Positions 31,462 through 44,546 are shown, numbered from the stretch's first letter. The stretch: 64,000 bases of DNA from Meconema thalassinum (GCA_946902985.2 OX336393.1:129174533-129238532); one strand, 5' to 3'. Program-made: numbers and translations. Notes: generated by a model from the letters alone, not told the origin.

Positions 31462-32552
31462 AACAAGAAGTTCCGTGAAGAACTATACAGCCTACTTTTC
31501 ATGCCAATGATTATTCTACAGTATATGAACCTATCTAGAATAATGACGAAATTAAGTTGGTAATATCAAAATATCTAATTAGTTCAAAATATACCTGGTA
31601 TAATGTAGCCTAATAGAGCACTATAGTTGGCAGCCCTGGTGACTGAATATATTCTTAGTTCCATCTCTTAAGGTACAGAATACAAAATTTGCTTGAAGTC
31701 CAATGGACGTTACATGCAGTTAGACACTGGATCTATCAGCACGCGTAAAAGCATGTTGCCAACAATACCATGCGTGTGCTGGTCAGAAATAATCTGAAAT
31801 ATTATGATATCTTGTTGTGCCAATTTTGGATGAAATCCATTTGTTAGTATAGAAGTTACATATATTTTAAATTTGGACATATCAGCAGGCATATAATCAT
31901 GTTGGCAGCACTGCCTTGTATTAATTACTCCAAATTATCTAGAATGTCAGGTGCTATACGTGTGCAAAGTATAGAGCTGTTGGCTTGCATACTTTCTGAT
32001 ATATTGATATCAGGGTAAAAAAACAGCATTTATTAACAGTTGGCAGCCCTGATTGCTCTTAACAATACTTATAGTCATATCTGTTTATGTACACATATTA
32101 CATACAAAATTTGGTTGAAAACCAATTGATAGTGTAGAAGTTATATGCATTTAAACATTGGACCTATCAGAAGGCTTAAAATTATTTTGGCAACACTGTC
32201 ATGGTTGGCCTCCTGGAAATTAAACTGAAATAGTATTATCTACATGTGTGCCAATTTTGGAATAGCTCCCATGCATACCTTCCAAGATATCCAACATGGA
32301 GCTCAAATTTCTAGTGCGTTTTTTCAGCAGATGGTAGCAATGACATCATTTTCAAATATGGACGTGAGATATTCCGGTGCACATCTTTACTCATACTAAA
32401 TTTGGTTTTGATTGCTGCAGCCGTTGAGGAGTTGATAGGGGGGGACACACACACAGCCAGCCAGACAGACAGACAGACACACATTTTCCCGGATCGATCT
32501 CATAAGTCTACTTTTTCCTAATTTTTGCAAAATGTAAAAAGTAGGCTAAAAA
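31462..32552 (-). mobile_element. Helentron-like element, family A, inverted copy
   Basis: Plus strand begins AACAAGAAGTTCCGTGAAGA (reverse of the 3' hairpin end) and finishes with the CAGACAGACAGA microsatellite and AAAAAGTAGGCTAAAAA. Its 5' end (minus strand) has the subterminal inverted pair AGCCTACTTTTT / AAAAAGTAGACT. The internal tandem core is as in the other copies. No ORF. Confidence 0.85.
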
Positions 32553-32872
32553 TCATTAAGTATAGGCTACAATTTTACTTGTGTTGTATTTTACAAATTT
32601 TTCTATTGAAACTAATATTGTAGGCTATACAAACTTAGAATTTTTCAACTAACTCTTATCTAAAATAATTACACAAAGTTATATGCTTTAAGATATTAGT
32701 TAATATATTTCTGGGTATTTTGCGGCGACAATCCCCTGAGAATACTCACAATTTTCCAGGACAGTCAGCTCCCCCACCCCCCCGAAAAAATTGTATATTC
32801 GCCCCTGGCCGGAACCATTCTCCCTCTGGATATATCAATGTGTTTAAGTTCCGTGAATAACTGGATTAGTAG
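32553..32872. other. Unassigned sequence
   Basis: AT-rich spacer with a C run near 32770-32783; nothing identified. Confidence 0.4.
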
Positions 32873-35800
32873 TGAACCCGATGGGGTTATGCTGACTGGA
32901 ATCGAACATGGTTCTCAGAGACTGTGATCTCAGTATAAAGGTTCCACCAGGGAGCGAACCAGAGATCTGTACAGGGAGTTTCTTGGTAAAAACCCCTCGA
33001 AAGAAATGTATATTTAATCACTGGTGTGATTTTTGATGAAATGGCATTATTTAGTAAAATAATGTAGGAAATAATGAGCAGATTATATCATTATAAGACG
33101 ATTTGGTGTAAGCTATTGGAGGCTTGAAGCACAGAGGAGGGCAGAGCTGACATTTACTAATTGGCCCAGAATTGTGGGTTGGTCCCAGTGGAGCCACGTC
33201 CATCTCTGTCACCCCATTATGTCGTCTGGAGCAGGGGTGAGGCCTGAATAATGACATAGTTATTCCCCGACGGAGAATGGATTTGGAGTAGGGGCGGAGA
33301 AATGCCCAGAAAAATCATTGATTACTCGTGATTGGAGTAACGAATCGAGATGAGAGTTGCACACAGGTGAATATCTTGGCAAGAAGATAATTTTAGAGTC
33401 TTTTACCTGCGAAATTGGTGCATATTTAATGATGTGCGTAAGGACTGTAAAACGACCATTGTTCGCGGATGGATGTGAAGATGTTGCCGGGGGTTTCCCG
33501 TTAGGTAGCGTCCCACGCCATGGAGAAAGGAATTAATATTAATTAATTGGACGAGCGATTCCTTTGCACACAGATAGTTTTGGGACCAGTGAAGAGAGAG
33601 GAACACAATGATCATGGTTTGAAGACCTGAATCATGCTGTGAGAGGAGCCAAGATTACGCGGGAAGATGTTGCTCTACTTTCTGTGGAAATCCGATATAA
33701 GGGAGTAGACCCCAGGAGGAGCTCTCAGCTATGCTCAGTTGAAACTCAGTTGTCACGCAGTCTACATGCCGCCAAGCGCAGTTACAGCCAGTTACAGTCT
33801 TACTCAATTGTCAATTGTAGCACAATGGCAATAAGTTGCAATCAGTATGCAGCAAATATGCAGCAGTACGAGACAGCGTGTAAGTCGCATACAGAAGTCT
33901 TCAAATAAGCTACGTGCAGTCTTCGAGTGAAACTTCAGTCAGCTACAGCCAGGTTGAAGCAAGTTCGTCAAGGCAAAACGCATGACGATTCTATTCATCA
34001 AGACGCCGAACAAAGACTGGTATGTGTAAAAGAAACAGTAAACATGCTTGTATGAATAATAGTCGTGATACAGGCATAATCAGCAGCACGAACTATGACG
34101 TGTTCAGTTACGAAGCACCGTATAGACTAACGGTAGAACTATTGTATATAATTATTTGTGAAAGTGTTGAACTTTATTAAGCGCAGTGTGTATAGTATTA
34201 ACTAATCGTATGTGTGTAACTACGATAGAATGCGCGAAAGAAACTCTACTAAGTGTTTGGTATTGCCATGAGAGTACCAGATGTTAACGCTCATGTTTGG
34301 GAGCCAGCGTATTGATGTAACGCAGGACGCTCACTGTAGGAGTAATGATCGTCATAAAACTGTTGGAGAGTTCCGAGAGCAGATAACCAGACTTTCAATC
34401 AGGAGTTGGTAACGTAAGATGCCGTCGACACCTGCAATTTCGATCTCTGCTAGGGAATTTCAGCATTGAAGTGTGTATAAAGTGACGAGTGTTCAGTGTA
34501 ATGCCTATGTAAAAATATCATTTAAAGTAGTGTTTGATGAAGTGTTTCACTTGTTTGGGGAGTGATAACTTCCTGAAAGGTATGCAACGTGTCGTGTTGG
34601 TGATAGAAATTGTGTGTAATCAAATGTGTGTAAACAAGAGAAATATGTCGCGTTAAACCCATTATGGCGGGCGACATGGAAGAATATGATTGGTCGGAGC
34701 CACCTTAGATGCCTATAGAGATGTAAGTACCCCACACAAATTATGGTTATGATTATGTAGAAGTATGGACCGATGCATGTCTGTGATTCCGTAAAGGTAT
34801 TGTGAATTCCTTATAGATGCCAGTAAAAATCAGTTAGGAGGCTGATCCTCCATGTTTAATCAGTATTGAGTTGATTTTGATAGAGTTGAGATGGTGATTT
34901 GCATCATTAAGTGGAGTAATTATTCCCACTATGAATTAAGAATGGCAATCAGTTATGTAAAATGCAACGAACGCGATTGTTCGAGTTTAAAACGTCTAGC
35001 TATGTCGGAAATTTTGGTAATTTATGTGAGAATAATAATAAATAATGATTTTGATCATTTATGTCAATGAGATTTACAATAATAATAATCAATAATGATT
35101 TTGATCATTTATGTCAATGAGATTTACAATAATAATAATCAATAATGATTTTGGTCATTTATGTCAGTGAGAAATGATGATAATAATAATAATGGTTATT
35201 AAGAGTATGAATGAACACATCAGGAAACAAATAAATGTTGTAAGCGAGAATTATTAACGCTAAGTGCAAGACTTATCAATCTAAGCAGGAAGATGTTACA
35301 GTGAGATTACATTACAGTAACTATGGAAAGAAGTTTTATATCAGAATATTGCATATATTCAGTAATGATACCAGTAATGAAAGAGCTTTTAGTGAATTGA
35401 ATTTGCAGCTTAATTGAGAAGCTTATAGAGTAAATGTTAGATTTCTCTTAATATTATAGGTCGGAGTGTCGTAGCATGGAGCATTAGGGGCCAGATAGTC
35501 TATTCTACGTATGAATTCTCCTATGTCGTGGACATTGTTGGAGATATTATTTATTCCAGAGTTTTAGTGATGGACCCTAACTCTGAAGAAAGGATTGAAA
35601 TGTGTTCCGGGCTGGAATCTTGATAGGGTCGAGGAAACAAGGACACCTCGCAGCTCTATGATTTCCCGAGAACTTATTGATGAGTTATTTACGCTCGTTG
35701 GCAGCGAAAACTCATGGCGACAGTGGTTTTCTGCGCCTATATTATACTTGAGACATCGGTCAACCGCCAGGCTCATGCATTGCGAACCCCGAACCTTCAT

Positions 35801-37095
35801 GTTGAATGGACCCATGTGAGGCCATTAATTAATCGTTATCCTCGACGTAGGAATAATTACAAAAGCTCATTCAATACCTGTTGGCATAATAGTCAATTAA
35901 GATCCTTTGGGAACATGTGTGTCGGTCAGGACACAGTATTTGTCTTGTAAATCTCCACTGCTTAGAGAGGGAGGCTTTCAAACTTTTAGAAAGGTCGAGA
36001 TAATTGGTGAAACGACCCATTCCACGTTCTATTGTGTAGCGACTTCCTTAGACGAGGGTCGGTGCTAGCCACTCGGGCCGCTCAGGCAAGTTATAAAGGG
36101 AAGAGATTCTAGACCTTGTTAAAATGACATATAATGCAAGATTGTTATGTTGAGTATTATAGCCATGTGGTTTGTGAACACATGGATAATTATAGTTCAT
36201 CCTGATGGTTCATTATTTTAGCTATCTGACGAATAGTTACATGATATATTTGTACTGTCACTGGAGCCAAGTCATGTAGTTGGTGACTAGATGCCAATCG
36301 CCATGAGCACGAGGTAGTCTATTGTACAATCCGACATAAGCTATAACGTAACGTTTTATCTAGGAATCACAGACAGCATGCGGTGAAACCATATAATTGG
36401 AGGATGTGTAGGGGGTAGCTTACATAATTATGGAGTTGCACGTTGATTTTGGTGCAACGTCCAAATAGGTAAATGCATGCAAAGCATTTCATTGGTGAGA
36501 AGAAAAATATTAAAACACGCACGGCACACATAATTGTTTAACATGAAATGCCATGTCCTGTGGTTCGGATTCCACGTAAAAAGGAGGTCCCGTGGCTCAT
36601 GATCTCTAGATTAACGGTCACGTTAAACTACAAGCTTCCTTCCTTTTTTTGTTTAACATAAAGAGGTTTAAGGAATAATCCTTGTTGTAATATTAAATAA
36701 GTCACATTGTATGACTGTTATGTTAATGTACAGTTTGTTTTGAAGTCGTAGGTGCATCAGCGCACTAGTATATCCTTGTGAAGTTCACAGAAGGGTAAAG
36801 CCTTATGGCTAGGTATGACTTTGTTGTGATTTTATATTTGTGGATTGTGGAAGTAAAAATTTTGTTTGCTTTATTTTATGCTTTTTGGGTATTGTTTTGT
36901 GTTTGAAGCCATGATTTATTTCAATGAATTAAAGTTTTAGAATAGAGTTGTGCCTTATCATTGTAGAGTTGATACCTTTTAGCCTCAAATCCAAAATATG
37001 CACTGCTAAATTGAGGTTACCGTACACGCCTGAGAGCTGATGCTAGTTGGAGGCAGATGCATATTATCCACCGAGATTACTCACATGGGTACAGT
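32873..37095 (+). repeat. 4.2-kb unknown repeat, copy 1
   Basis: Aligns along most of its length, in the same order, with 51515-55420. Shared landmarks: GGTTATGCTGACTGG (32885), AAGGTTCCACCAGGGA (32938), TTAATCACTGGTGTGAT (33013), AATTAATATTAATTAATTGG (33531), ACTTTCAATCAGGAGTTGGT (34391), GCGACATGGAAGAATATGA (34671) and TTGTAGAGTTGATACCTTTT at the 3' end. There is no frame above about 90 codons and no RT, integrase or transposase motif. An AATTAAA polyadenylation-like signal occurs near 36927. It may be a long non-autonomous retroelement or LTR-type unit; I do not recognise it. Confidence 0.65.
35030..35175 (+). repeat. Three tandem units of about 61 bp
   Basis: AATAATGATTTTGATCATTT with ATGTCAATGAGATTTACAAT repeats three times in copy 1 of the 4.2-kb repeat; copy 2 has a single short version near 53600. 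Confidence 0.8.
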
Positions 37096-37112
37096 AGTAA
37101 GTAAGTGGCGGA

Positions 37113-37211
37113 TTTTTAGCCTACTTTTCACATTTTGCAAAAAAAGAGGAAAAATTGACTTATGAGATCGATCCGGGAAAATGTCTGTCTGTCTGTCTGT
37201 CTGTCTGTCCT

Positions 37212-37250
<39 letters not shown>

Positions 37251-38552
37251 GACTGTGTGTGTCCCCCCCCCCCCCCCAATGAACTCCTAAACGGCTGCAG
37301 CAATCAAAACCAAATTTAGTATGAGTAAAGATGTGCACCGGAATATCTAACGTCCATATTTGAAAATGATGTCAGTGCTACCAACTGCTGAAAAAATGCA
37401 CTAGAAATTTGAGCTCCATGTTGGATATCTTGCAAGGTATGCATGGGAGCTATTCCAAAATTGGCACACATGTAGATAATACTATTTCAGTTTAATTTCC
37501 ACGAGGCCAACCATGACAGTGTTGCCAAAATAATTTTAAGCCTTCTGATAGGTCCAATGTTTAAATGCATATAACTTCTACACTATCAATTGGATTTCAA
37601 CCAAATTTTGTATGTAATATCTGTACATAAACAGATATGACTGACCGTATTCTTAAGAGCCACCAGGGCTGCCAACTGTTAATAATTGCTCTCTCTATTT
37701 TTTTTATCCAAATACCAATATATCAGAAAGTATGCAAGCCAACAGCTTTAAACTATGCACACATATATTCTGACATTTTAGATTAATTTGGAGTAACTTA
37801 TATACGTCAGTTCTACCAACATGATTATAAGCCTGCTGATAGTACCAATTTTTAAATACATGTAACTTCTATACTATCAGTTGGATTTCAACCAAATTTC
37901 GTATGTGCTATGTGTGCCATAACAGATATGACTATAAGTATTGTTAAGAGCAATCAGGGCTGCCAACTGTTAATAAATGCTGTCTATATTCTTTTTACCC
38001 TAATATCAATATATCAGAAAGTATGCAAGCCAACAGCTCTATACTTTGCACACGTATAGCACCTGACATTCTAGATTAATTTGGAGTAATTAATACAAGG
38101 CAGTGCTGCCAACATGATTCTATGCCTGCTGATATGTCCAATTTTAAAATACATGTAACTTCTATACTAACAAATGGATTTCATCCAAAATTGCCACAAC
38201 AAGATATCATAATAATTCAGATTATTTCTGACCAGCACACGCATGGTATTGTTGGCAACATGCTTTTACGCGTGCTGATAGATCCAGTGTCTAACTGCAT
38301 GTAACGACCATTGGACTTCAACCAAATTTTGTATTCTGTACCTTAAGAGGTGGAACTAAGAATATATTCAGTCACCAGGTCTGCCAACTGTAGTGCTCTA
38401 TTAGGCTACATTATACCAGGTATATTTTGAACTAATTAGATATTTCGATATTACAAACTTAATTTCGTCATTATTCTAGATAGGTTCATATACTGTAGAT
38501 TAATCATTGACATGAAAAGTAGGCTGTATAGTTCTTCACGGAACTTCTTGTT
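37113..38552 (+). mobile_element. Helentron-like element, family A (longest copy)
   Basis: 1,440 bp. Starts TTTTTAGCCTACTTTTC, (GTCT)n at 37183-37250, a C run, then eight core units. GCCAAC-type anchors lie at 37380, 37524, 37671, 37815, 37962, 38108, 38254 and 38383, giving intervals 144, 147, 144, 147, 146, 146 and 129. Ends AAAAGTAGGCTGTATAGTTC, hairpin AGTTCTTCACGGAACT and CTTGTT. No coding frame; transposition would depend on an enzyme supplied in trans. Confidence 0.85.
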
Positions 38553-39282
38553 AGGTTCTTAAATAGGTTCTTATGTTTAAAGAGTAGCAAAAGTTGTCAT
38601 GAACTGCGCAAAGCTTAAATGTAATGCCTAATTGCTGGTAGAAAATCTGATTGTAACGAGAGGGTAAATATTTTACATAGGCCTAATGATACGTCATTAA
38701 ATTATCACAAAGAACTTCACACTTTTAGGCAATATTTGCTCTGCTTAAATGTGTTAATTATTCAAATGCAATAGAAGCAAGGATGTTAGAGGTGATTTTC
38801 ACACTGTACGCCGTTTAATTAAGGATGTAAGGATCTTGGAAATAATAAGAGATTTATTCCCACTTTCCTGACAGTAAATAACGAAACAATAAGATATAAG
38901 CTGAAAAGTGCAGAAAATATTTGTAATTTTCTCGCAGGTAGGATTTCTCTCAATCAACGAGAGCTAGGAATAAGCACTGTCTTCAGGTTTATGGACTAAA
39001 AATTCAAATATACTACAATAAATGGAACAAAACTGTAATTAGGTATTTTAAGGTACTCGAATATCTTTAGGTTCTTTGGTACTACAGATTTCATGAATTT
39101 GTCTCTTTTGAGTGTAATTCTGTAAAGTATCAAAGTATTTTTGTACTTAGAAGTAAAGAAAAAAATAGGTAAAAACCTGAGTAATAAGTATTCTTGGAAC
39201 ATGCTGTAGTCAGCTGACTCCCCGCACGTGCGATCTTTTGGAGTTGTGTTTCTTTTCTTCTTTCTCGGAGCTAATTTAAGTA
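38553..39282. other. AT-rich spacer
   Basis: Nothing recognised; short frames only. Confidence 0.4.
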
Positions 39283-39419
39283 CAGTAGAGTCCCGCCAAT
39301 CTGAACCCGGCTAATCCGAAAATCCCCCTAATCCGAACAGGGCTATTGAAAGATATCTACCAAATTTGTTTTGAATTTTTTAAATGGAAAAATTGTAGAT
39401 TAAGATTAAACTAGTTTTT

Positions 39420-41649
39420 CCAACTAACAACGTAAATTTATTAGCATTATTGTACCCGCTTCTAGCGGAGAATGCTTGGTCATTACCTGGCTATACTCTT
39501 TCGGTGTCAGGGCGCGTACCGTTCAACCCCAAATGACCTTACATTCGGATATGAAAGCACAATAAGGTTATCAAGACTACAGGAAAAACACACACATTAC
39601 AATTACAAACTATTTATTTTACGAAAAAGTAACAAATCAAAAATATATATTCAAAAATGAAAATAAACATTTACTTGGCATTGTCCCTTCAAGTAATAAT
39701 CACTAAAATCAATATAGAAATCACTTCAAAAATCAATATAAAAATCACTTCACTATCATTTGAAATTGTCTTGCTTAACCTATTCAACTCTTATCATTTA
39801 TAATTTATTCATTTAAAGTTACACTCACTTAGGCATAGAGCATGCCTATCACTCTAGTCAAATTTTATCTCTAAGGCTTTGGACATTTAAATTATTTTCC
39901 ACTATCCTTCAGGTCTCTCTTTATTTATACATTTATCCGTTAATTTTCCATTCAGTTCATTGACTGAGTAACTATTTTCCACAAAGCCTTAGGTATCTTG
40001 AAAAGCACAATACATTTATTCAATAACATGCCATGTCATAGGTCAAACCCTCACTCCTTCATTTATCTACTCATGCTCCAGGTGATTTGTTTTAGTATTG
40101 CACTGTCTTCATTTATTATTTGTGGGATTTTTCCAATCATATCAAACGTCATTATTTCATAACCCGTTATTTCCATTATTTCTCAAAGAAGGAGTCGCTT
40201 TCTCTCAACAATGGTAATATTTGACCAAATCCGTCAAAATTCACTTAATTACTTCAAACTTAGGCTTGGGAGAATTGTATCAATCCCAGCATTCCAAATA
40301 ACTAATTTATATTAAGCTAGCACCTTTTAATCAAAACTTCCATATAGCGGTTTTTAATTGATAGTCTCCATTCAAGCCCTACTTGACAACATAACCCATT
40401 ATGTGGTCTCTTTCCATCCCCTCACAAGAAGCAAGGTCAGGGTCGGCTCGACGTCTCCTCCTCCTTCGATAATTTACTCAAGATTTATGACGTCTCACGG
40501 ACTGTCTTCGCTTACTTTTACTTTCGACTATCTTTCAAACATATGGTTATCTAAGTTTTAATATTTCATTTCTCATACAGCTACTTGCTTCCTTATTCAT
40601 TATTATTATCAATATTTCGTGTTTCCAGGATATTTTGCACTAGTTTGGATAGGATACCCGACGCTTACTTTACAACTTTACAACAACTTCATTTACTGTG
40701 GGATGGCAAGGCTGGACATAACTCCCAGACTTATATGCAAATACCATAACATACCATAACACAGACACAGCTATTCCAGTGGGAATTACCCACAGTACTT
40801 CTAGCCAGGACTCTAACCTGCTAGCGGGTTTCGCCCTCAAGCAACGACGAATTAAAACACAATACCATAGTATAATGACCTAGTCAGGACCTCTGGCCTG
40901 CTTGCGGGTCTCGTCCTCAAACAACGACGAATCCGACTCACTTTCAATTTTACTTTCCATCTCTTGAAACACGGTATATCCTGGATCACGTACTTCTTAC
41001 TAGCTTGAAGCTAAACTTATTATTCAATTACTTGGCCCTTTCGGCAATACAACTTGGCTTGGATATCCATGATTAATTTACTTTTCTCACATAACAACTT
41101 TATTACATCGCGGTAAGACTTCCGGGTCTTCCTATTATTTTTATTCCCATAACTTTTGCCTGACAGTCTACAATACGACATTTCATTTTCATGCGTAGGT
41201 GTTCCGTATTCACCAATTACTTTAAAGACCTGTAAACTCATTCTCATGTCAACAATAAGTCAAAGCGTTACTATTCATTCAGCTAATTAATCTCTTTTTA
41301 TTTGAGTTCATTATCATTGTTATTCAACCTTTCAATACTTTATCCACAACTTTATTTTGGAGTGCAACAACTCGATAATTATTATTATTATTTCAACTTT
41401 CCAATAACTTCATTACGGTGCTTATTTACTTTACAATTCATTTACTTGGCGAAAATGCAAGCCACTGATATTATATTATTCTTTCAACTTTTAATAACCT
41501 CATTACGGTGCTTATTTATTTACAATTCATTTACTTGGCGAAAATTCAAGCCATTTATATTATTACTTTCGATTCCTTCTTTAAAATCCATTAATTACTT
41601 ATCATTTCATCTTTACGGGTTTCAATTATTTTACATTTACTTATTTCAA
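39420..41649. other. AT-rich tract with two small tandem duplications
   Basis: ACCTGCTAGCGGGTTTCGCC (40816) and GCCTGCTTGCGGGTCTCGTC (40896) are anchors of an about 80-bp duplication, each ending CAACGACGAAT. A second duplication with a step of about 88 bp has CATTACGGTGCTTATTT and TTTACTTGGCGAAAA in both copies (41393-41463 and 41481-41552). No gene is recognised. Confidence 0.5.
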
Positions 41650-41789
41650 TAGGGATGTATAGAACTAGCACCGATAGAGCGCACTGCTGTTGTACTGGGT
41701 AAGCGCAAGGCGCTCTTCATTTGTCTCCTGTGTTCTCATGCCGCTAATATGTACGAATTTAAGTTGTTAAAATTGTTATTTTCGTGACT

Positions 41790-42175
41790 ATGCCGAGCTA
41801 TTGCAGTGTTCCTCTTTGCAAAAATCAGGGAAGCCCGTTTTCGTTTCACCAATTTCCACAAAATAAACGAAATGAGGAAGAAATGGTCACATGCTATTAG
41901 AAGGAAACATTTCGGTGAGAAAAATCTGACCGAATATATTAAAGTGTGTTTCCATAATTTACAACCCGATGACTTCACGAAAACTGTGCTGGATAAGTGT
42001 GACTTACAAAGGGAAATAATTCCTATTTTGTACCTATAAACTGATTCGACATTTCGATAACAACCACTGAATTTATGCGTTTGTATTTGAAGGTGAGAGA
42101 ACAAGATTAAAACCGGGCGCAGTTCCATCGCTTTCTTCGTGGACCACAAACACAACAAAAATAATTATTTAGGAA
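41790..42175 (+). pseudogene. THAP zinc-finger domain (one frameshift)
   Basis: From ATG 41790: MPSYCSVPLCKNQGSPFSFH then QFPQNKR. A one-base shift near 41870 moves the frame to KKWSHAIRRKHFGEKNL, then VCFHNLQPDDF. Downstream TRLKPGAVPSL in the next frame matches the closing LKPxAVP motif of THAP domains. The C-x4-C pair, FP, W and the final AVP box are visible; the second metal pair (C-x2-H) is disturbed (CFHN). THAP domains bind DNA and form the N-terminus of P-type transposases. No catalytic domain follows. Confidence 0.8.
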
Positions 42176-42512
42176 GAGGCCATACACAAGAAAATTGCCG
42201 GATTATCTCGATAAGCCTACAATATCGGAATCTGCAGAAATCATCTCCATTGAAGTACGGGAAGAAATCGCAATATACACGAAGAAATGAAAGTAACATT
42301 TCGGACTCCCATTTTCAAAGACATCAATACTCGGTCAAATACTTCAAGAATAAATGTCGCAACATTAACAGTCACAAACGTATTATGGTTAGTTTCTTGA
42401 AATCAGAATTAATCGTCAACTTCCATCTGCCCGACGGAGAATGTGGTAGCGACTGACTTCTACATTCTTGAGACATAGTCAGATGAATGGAAACAGTTCA
42501 TGGCCCTAAAGC

Positions 42513-42570
42513 AGGGATTCTCAAACTTTTAAAAAACTGTAGGCCTACCCCCAAGTCCTTTCCCAGGGGT
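42513..42570 (+). repeat. Possible hAT terminal repeat
   Basis: CAGGGATTCTCAAACTTTTA resembles the hAT end at 26636, but no inverted partner is found downstream within the THAP element. Confidence 0.3.
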
Positions 42571-43222
42571 AAGGGAACAATTCTTATTGAGAAATTGACA
42601 AAATTACATAAGAACCAAACGTTGCGATGCATTTTCGAGGTACACATTACCGGTATCAACTTTCTTTGATTATGTTTACCTTAAAACACGACAGTTTCAT
42701 GTAAGCTATCAACCTAAAAAATACATGAATCGAAGTCTGTAAGCAGGGGGAGCAAGTGAATATTTAAATCCCTATTTATGATTTAAGTCTTATGGAGATA
42801 TATTTATGAATATAGGCCTACAATACTCTAGTACAGTAATTGTAATCTTTAGGAGAAAGCATGCTGACTCATATTCATTATTTGAATAATAAAGCGTGTT
42901 AGAATTTTGTTATTACCGCTGTAGGCTATTCTTCCTTCCTCCCGCTAGTTTTAGTGCCTCTAGTCCGTAGCTCATTTTACAGCTGTTTAACGCTTAAACG
43001 CTGAAAATCGTCCATAATATATTAGGAGATATACCTATAGAATTAAATAATTTAGTCTTGGAGTATAATTAGAGAAGATATAATTTACTTTAGCTTAGAA
43101 AACTCGGTCACAATTTATAGATTCCTCGCAGCTGACTGGGAGAAACATAAAACGATCGCCATGCGCTTACCCAGTACTACACGAGCGCTATCTGGCGCGA
43201 ACTTTCTCCCGCTACATCCCTA

Positions 43223-43548
43223 TTACATCTTTACGCTCAACGAGGCTATCATCGCGGTTAACAATTATTATTATCATCCCAATCATATTTCATAATTATT
43301 CAGTGCGTTTCAAATACATAGTGAATGAAGGCTTAACTCCCCAGTCAGCGCTTGATTTCACTAGTTCAGTGCATAGTACAACAACAATCATAATGAAAAT
43401 ATTATGACTTACCCCGTGCACAGACGTTGATTATATCCTTGAATGGGGTCGCCCATCTAATTACATTTCTAGCACTTCTCCATCGTACTGCTTTTCGCAC
43501 ACTTCATTTCACATTCACATAATCTACACTGATATGCACTTAAACACA
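43223..43548. other. AT-rich spacer
   Basis: Nothing recognised. Confidence 0.4.
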
Positions 43549-43712
43549 TTTTAGGTAGATTTCATTAGAAAGCTAACTATTGCAATGGGTCCCATGTTTC
43601 GACTTCCGGAAAATTTCGACATATCTTCGCGTTTCACATCCCCCAGACCCCAAAACCACCGTCAGTTCAAAAGTTTATATATAATTTATGTATATATGTA
43701 TCTATCTATCTA

Positions 43713-43750
<38 letters not shown>

Positions 43751-44546
43751 TTTCTTGTGGACACGATAACTGCCGTAATTTTGCACCAATCACTTTGAAC
43801 TTTTTACATAATATGTATCCCTATAAAATCTCGGTCGAGTTCGTTAATGGGCAAAATCGGTCAAAGGGGGTGAAAATGGGGGGATTTTTTCGAAAAAGTG
43901 AAATATCGCTATAACTCTCTTAATACATGATATATCGAATCCCTTCAAAGTTCATAATATGTGTCGGATAAGTGCCAAAAATTTATGTCAAATAAGTTTT
44001 TTGATAGCACCTACCATTGACCAAAGGGGTGGGAAAATGTGGGTTTTTCGGGAAACATTAATCATATCTCTGTTAATAGGCACAATATCAAAACCGCACA
44101 AAATGGACAATATTCCTCCAATAATTACCTAAAACTTTTGTCTGAAAGAATTTTTGATATGACCCACCATTACGCCACGGGGTGAAGAAAATGATTTAAA
44201 TTATAAGAAAATGCCAAGTGCCAAGAGAGGTTGCCATGACAACTTTACTTTTAATTGATAAGGGATGAGCCATCAGCAGTTGCTATGACAACGCCACTGC
44301 ACGAGATCACATTCAGTTTTCATATGTCTGTGGGAAGCGACTTCGGTATCGGAACTGGTAACATGCTGAAATTCTATGCCCAAGGTCGCGGGTTCAAACC
44401 CGGCTGAAGTCGTCGGATTTACTAAGAGCGCTAAAAAACCCGAGTTTGCTTTCCTTCGGAGGGGAAGTTCCAACGTTCGTTGCGAGTTGCTGATTGAGGT
44501 GGCATCTAGTAGCCAAGTTCACAGCTAGGTGTCGTTGACGGTAGTA
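43549..44546 (+). repeat. Composite repeat U, tandem unit 1
   Basis: Starts TTTTAGGTAGATTTCATTAG, has a GTATCTATC-(TA)n microsatellite (43690-43747), then three AT-rich blocks. The tRNA-like head is GGAACTGGTAACATGCTGAA and GGGTTCAAACCCGG (B box at about 44391). The unit stops after GGTGTCGTTGACGGTAGTAT and the next unit starts at once, giving a 998-bp period. No coding frame is supported. Confidence 0.85.

Larger units (their letters stand above)
41650..43222 (+). mobile_element. THAP-domain DNA transposon remnant
   Basis: Ends TAGGGATGTA (41650) and TACATCCCTA (to 43222) are inverted. Subterminal blocks GTACTGGGTAAGCGCA (41692-41707) and TGCGCTTACCCAGTAC (43162-43177) are an exact 16-bp inverted pair at nearly the same distance from each end. 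A THAP-type coding relic lies inside. The terminal plus subterminal design and the THAP protein recall P-superfamily elements. I could not see a convincing target duplication. At 1.57 kb it is too short for a full transposase. Confidence 0.75.

Noticed and set aside
37183..37260. Telomere-like or functional GTCT array
   Set aside because: It is the microsatellite present at the same place in every family A helentron-like copy.
41650..43222. P-element 8-bp target duplication
   Set aside because: The flanks TATTTCAA and TTACATCT do not match, so no duplication is claimed.
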